Shown here: positions 61,722-64,000 of the stretch, in pieces
How the letters are laid out: every line of letters begins with the position of its first letter
How positions within the stretch are numbered: position 1 is the first letter of the stretch
Assembly: GCF_050947875.1 (NCBI RefSeq)
Contig: NC_134570.1
Coordinates: forward strand, 202,815,750-202,879,749
Origin: Dermacentor variabilis
Lineage: Eukaryota > Arthropoda > Arachnida > Ixodida > Ixodidae
Length of the DNA stretch: 64,000 bases
Direction: 5' to 3'
The notes under the pieces: model-generated
The model's input: only the letters and a program-made list of their open reading frames with translations
The model's database searches: none
Told to the model about the DNA's origin: nothing
Program-made: the position numbers and the translations under genes

Positions 61722-64000
61722 AGTTTATTTTTTCTACAACGTTCATGTTTTTGGTAACAATTTATTGTGCATTTTTGGAAGCTCTTCATATAGCAGCTAT
61801 TATTTCTTGGAAAGCTTATTTGCAACGAGGCTCTAGAGTTGTTGATTGACTATTCAAGTAGTTTTTTAATATGACAATTAGTAGCCTTGCATTTAAAACT
61901 TATCCTTTGTCCCCAATAGTTAGCTATCTTTTGCATTTGTTGGTTAAGAGGTAGTACCTAAATCTAAGGAAATAAATATTTCTACTACAAGTAATAGCGT
62001 CGTCGTGTCACTATTCAATATTTGATGCTTACTATTTTTGTTGAATTTGTGTTTGAAACAAATTAACATTCGCCCACCTCTACTTCTTATACAATTCACA
62101 AAGATGTGCCCAAGCCATATTTGTGCTTTCTAAAGTCTTACTTTGCTGCATACAATAGTGACAAAAAGCATCTTTTCAGAGAGAACTTGTTTTTGTTGGT
62201 TTGTGTATTCTGTTCTTCTGCCATAAGCGTAGTGAATCGACAACTATATCGCACACAAGTACGCAGCCTCTCAATGGAACAGAAATTTATTTGGTACACA
62301 TGAATTCGCACTCTGTTCATCTAGATTTCAAGATTGTGCTGATTGGGACCAGCCTCGAGTATCTATATAAGCATGTCTACGATGTGGTCTGCGGGTACAT
62401 GTGCAGTGCTACTGTGAAGCTAGTTATAGTTCTCGCAGCAATGCACCAAGTAAGGTTCTTGCTCAATTGTTATAAAGAAAGACAGCATCAGCAGGGCTGT
62501 AAGGCCGACAAAAATGATAAGTGAAATTCAGCAAACATACAAACAATATAATATGACTACATGCCATGTGCTAGTTAGTATTTCAAGTGATTAAGAGAAT
62601 GATATAAGGGCTGTTGGATTAATCAGACCTATTCGTCGTGTTAAAACATAGCCTGTGAAGTTAACTTCAACATGTCTAAGTTGTCAACATGTCTAAGTAT
62701 TTACGAAATTGCGGAGGTGGCAGTGAGACTCCCCGGGGAAGCAATACGTCAATTGTCCTAATTGTATGGCTTGACTTTATAATTTCATCATTGCTTGTTT
62801 AGAAATATGACGATGGGTTAGAACCTATGAAATGCTACGACGGCAAGGCTGAACATCCACCTTTATTTCTCAGAGGCTTAAAGAATAAACAGTTATGCTT
62901 CAGAGAATATTTTGGTAACAAATATATGCCATGTTCCTTTCAGTGTAATGGTGAGTGGTTATGTACATGAGCGAGGCAACTGTCTCATGTACATAAGCAC
63001 TCACCACTTCCCTTATCATCATCATCCATCCCAATACTTTCACTACACTTCCCTCTTCCACAGTGCAGAGTAGCAAACTAGAGCGCACTAGCTCAGGTCG
63101 ACCTCTCTATCTTTCCTATCAATAAGTTCTCTTGATATATTCAGTGGAATGGAAAATGGTGATTGAGCACAGCCATGCTATGGTAGCATGCATGAAGGAA
63201 TACAGGAGAGCCTGGGGGCTAATATGAACAAGTGAACAAGTAGCTGTGACTTGCAAGATTATTTTACTCCACAGTGGATGCTGCAGTAAGGTTTGTGCAA
63301 CTGTAAGCAATACGAGAATGAGTTAAAGATTACTTGTAATCTATGGATTTGTATGACAGATGAGAATGTGCACCCAATTTGCTACTACGCATTTTTTCTA
63401 TATTATGTTAAGCACAGAGTGCGAGTCGCTATGGCTTCCTAACTACAAATTTCTGCATTCCGTTTTACAGTACTTACGGGGCTATGTGCATTCATTTGTC
63501 TACTTAAGTGATTGGAAAATAGGACATGTCCGCGTTGCAGATTTACACAAAACATATTATGAATTCGGCACAAAGCTTCACCCAAGAAACTGTCTGTTGG
63601 CTAAGAAAATAAGATATGGCAATAAACATTCCCTTATTTTCTTGTGCTGCCATGCACACGGTGCTAATGAACTAATGTCCACAATGCAGACATTCTGTGC
63701 TTTCATTAAAGGTAGGTGCAAGTTGCACTGACACAATGAACATGCATTCATCGCCTACAAGATAACGCATGTTGGAATTGGTGTTACAGCAGGCATGGCA
63801 AATGTTCTCCCCTACTTGTGTCTTGTGCACCATATGAGCCAGCATTTCATTTCATTGTCGTGTACCTGTTTAAGATGTTACTGATTAAGAAAGGCAACTA
63901 TAAAACTACTTACTACATCAACCATTTCACATGCAAGATCACTGCACTCATTGCAAAGCTTATTAGAGAGATTTAGGCAAGGGGAATGCAATCGTTGAGG
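61722..64000. repeat. Right outer arm of large inverted repeat (cut by window edge)
   Basis: It is the inverted partner of 46643-48669; at the outer end position sums are near 110643. Relative to the left arm it carries a 189-bp insertion (62952-63140), and the left arm lacks about 35 bases near its outer end. The stretch 63548-63735 differs from its partner at only about three of roughly 200 bases, far less than elsewhere. The arm reaches the window edge exactly at the base of the hinge hairpin. Confidence 0.85.
62940..63152 (+). mobile_element. 189-bp LINE/SINE-type 3' insertion with hairpin head
   Basis: The insertion 62952-63140 is absent from the left arm and flanked by TCAGTGTAATGG (62940-62951) and TCAGTGGAATGG (63141-63152), a 12-bp duplication with one mismatch. 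Its body (CAATACTTTCACTACACTTC, CAGTGCAGAGTAGCAAAC, GACCTCTCTATCTTTCC, ending TCAATAAG) looks like a tick LINE 3' end. At its 5' side, 62951-62971 and 62984-63004 form a 21-bp hairpin with one mismatch and a 12-base loop, perhaps from fold-back during target-primed synthesis. Confidence 0.8.

Noticed and set aside
63360..63731. 123-codon frame shared with 46856-47236 as a possible gene of the inverted-repeat element
   Set aside because: Differences between arms are mostly amino-acid changing and the N-termini are unrelated. The one conserved patch is too short to claim a protein.

Overview
This window reads as nuclear DNA of a hard tick (Ixodidae). The organism call is an inference. It rests on tRNA-derived SINEs of the Ruka type, several tick-type LINE lineages, RTE tails ending in (GAT)n, Penelope-like elements, mariner, and split exons of an animal-type fatty acid synthase (FAS). 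No bacterial-style gene organisation is present. The only host gene I can support is the FAS-like gene on the minus strand. Exon 23754-23997 (ketoreductase active site) joins in phase to exon 12218-12451 (ketoreductase C-terminus leading into the acyl-carrier domain) across an 11.3-kb intron. Nearly everything else recognisable is mobile DNA, mostly broken.

Layout. 1-289: LINE reverse transcriptase fragment. 480-3549: decayed, intron-containing copy of the SAP/SWIM/YqaJ-exonuclease/PHD protein family. 3731-5929 (minus): THAP-domain DDE transposase pseudogene with a ~170-bp tandem repeat in its first intron. 6060-8369 (minus): LINE with both ORFs broken, interrupted by an (AT)n tract. 9885-10290: LINE 3' end. 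12218-23997: the FAS exons and their intron. The intron holds a LINE with RNase H, a possible short LTR, a perfect 1,636-bp palindrome centred on (AT)n, a Ruka-like SINE and THAP exons. 26400-27440 and 36682-39965: RTE LINE remains, the second broken by a CR1-type LINE and a SINE-bearing insert. 30837-32564: mariner with intact ends and a nested LINE. 32830-34415: copies of a GC-rich dispersed repeat. 34670-35390: gag-like fragment. 42506-46370: degraded Ty3/gypsy element with a 5' LTR only.

From 46.6 kb to the right edge lies the most unusual structure, a nested inverted-repeat complex. Outer arms of about 2 kb (46643-48669 and 61722-64000) face each other across about 13 kb. Inner arms made of Penelope-like element sequence (56178-58767 and 59878-61239) face each other across a 1.1-kb spacer. 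The complex contains at least five Penelope-like fragments, a LINE nested in one of them with an 8-bp target duplication, a 1.1-kb element bounded by TTAA that carries a P2X7-like first exon, and a SINE with a perfect 14-bp target duplication. A 19/20-bp hairpin hinge sits at the outer edge of the left arm, and its matching sequence stops exactly at the window end.

The elements do not form a pathway. The window records repeated insertion, nesting and inverted duplication around and within one host gene. Long stretches (8.6-9.9, 10.3-12.2, 18.0-19.0, 24.0-26.4, 35.4-36.7 and 40.0-42.5 kb) show nothing I can identify.
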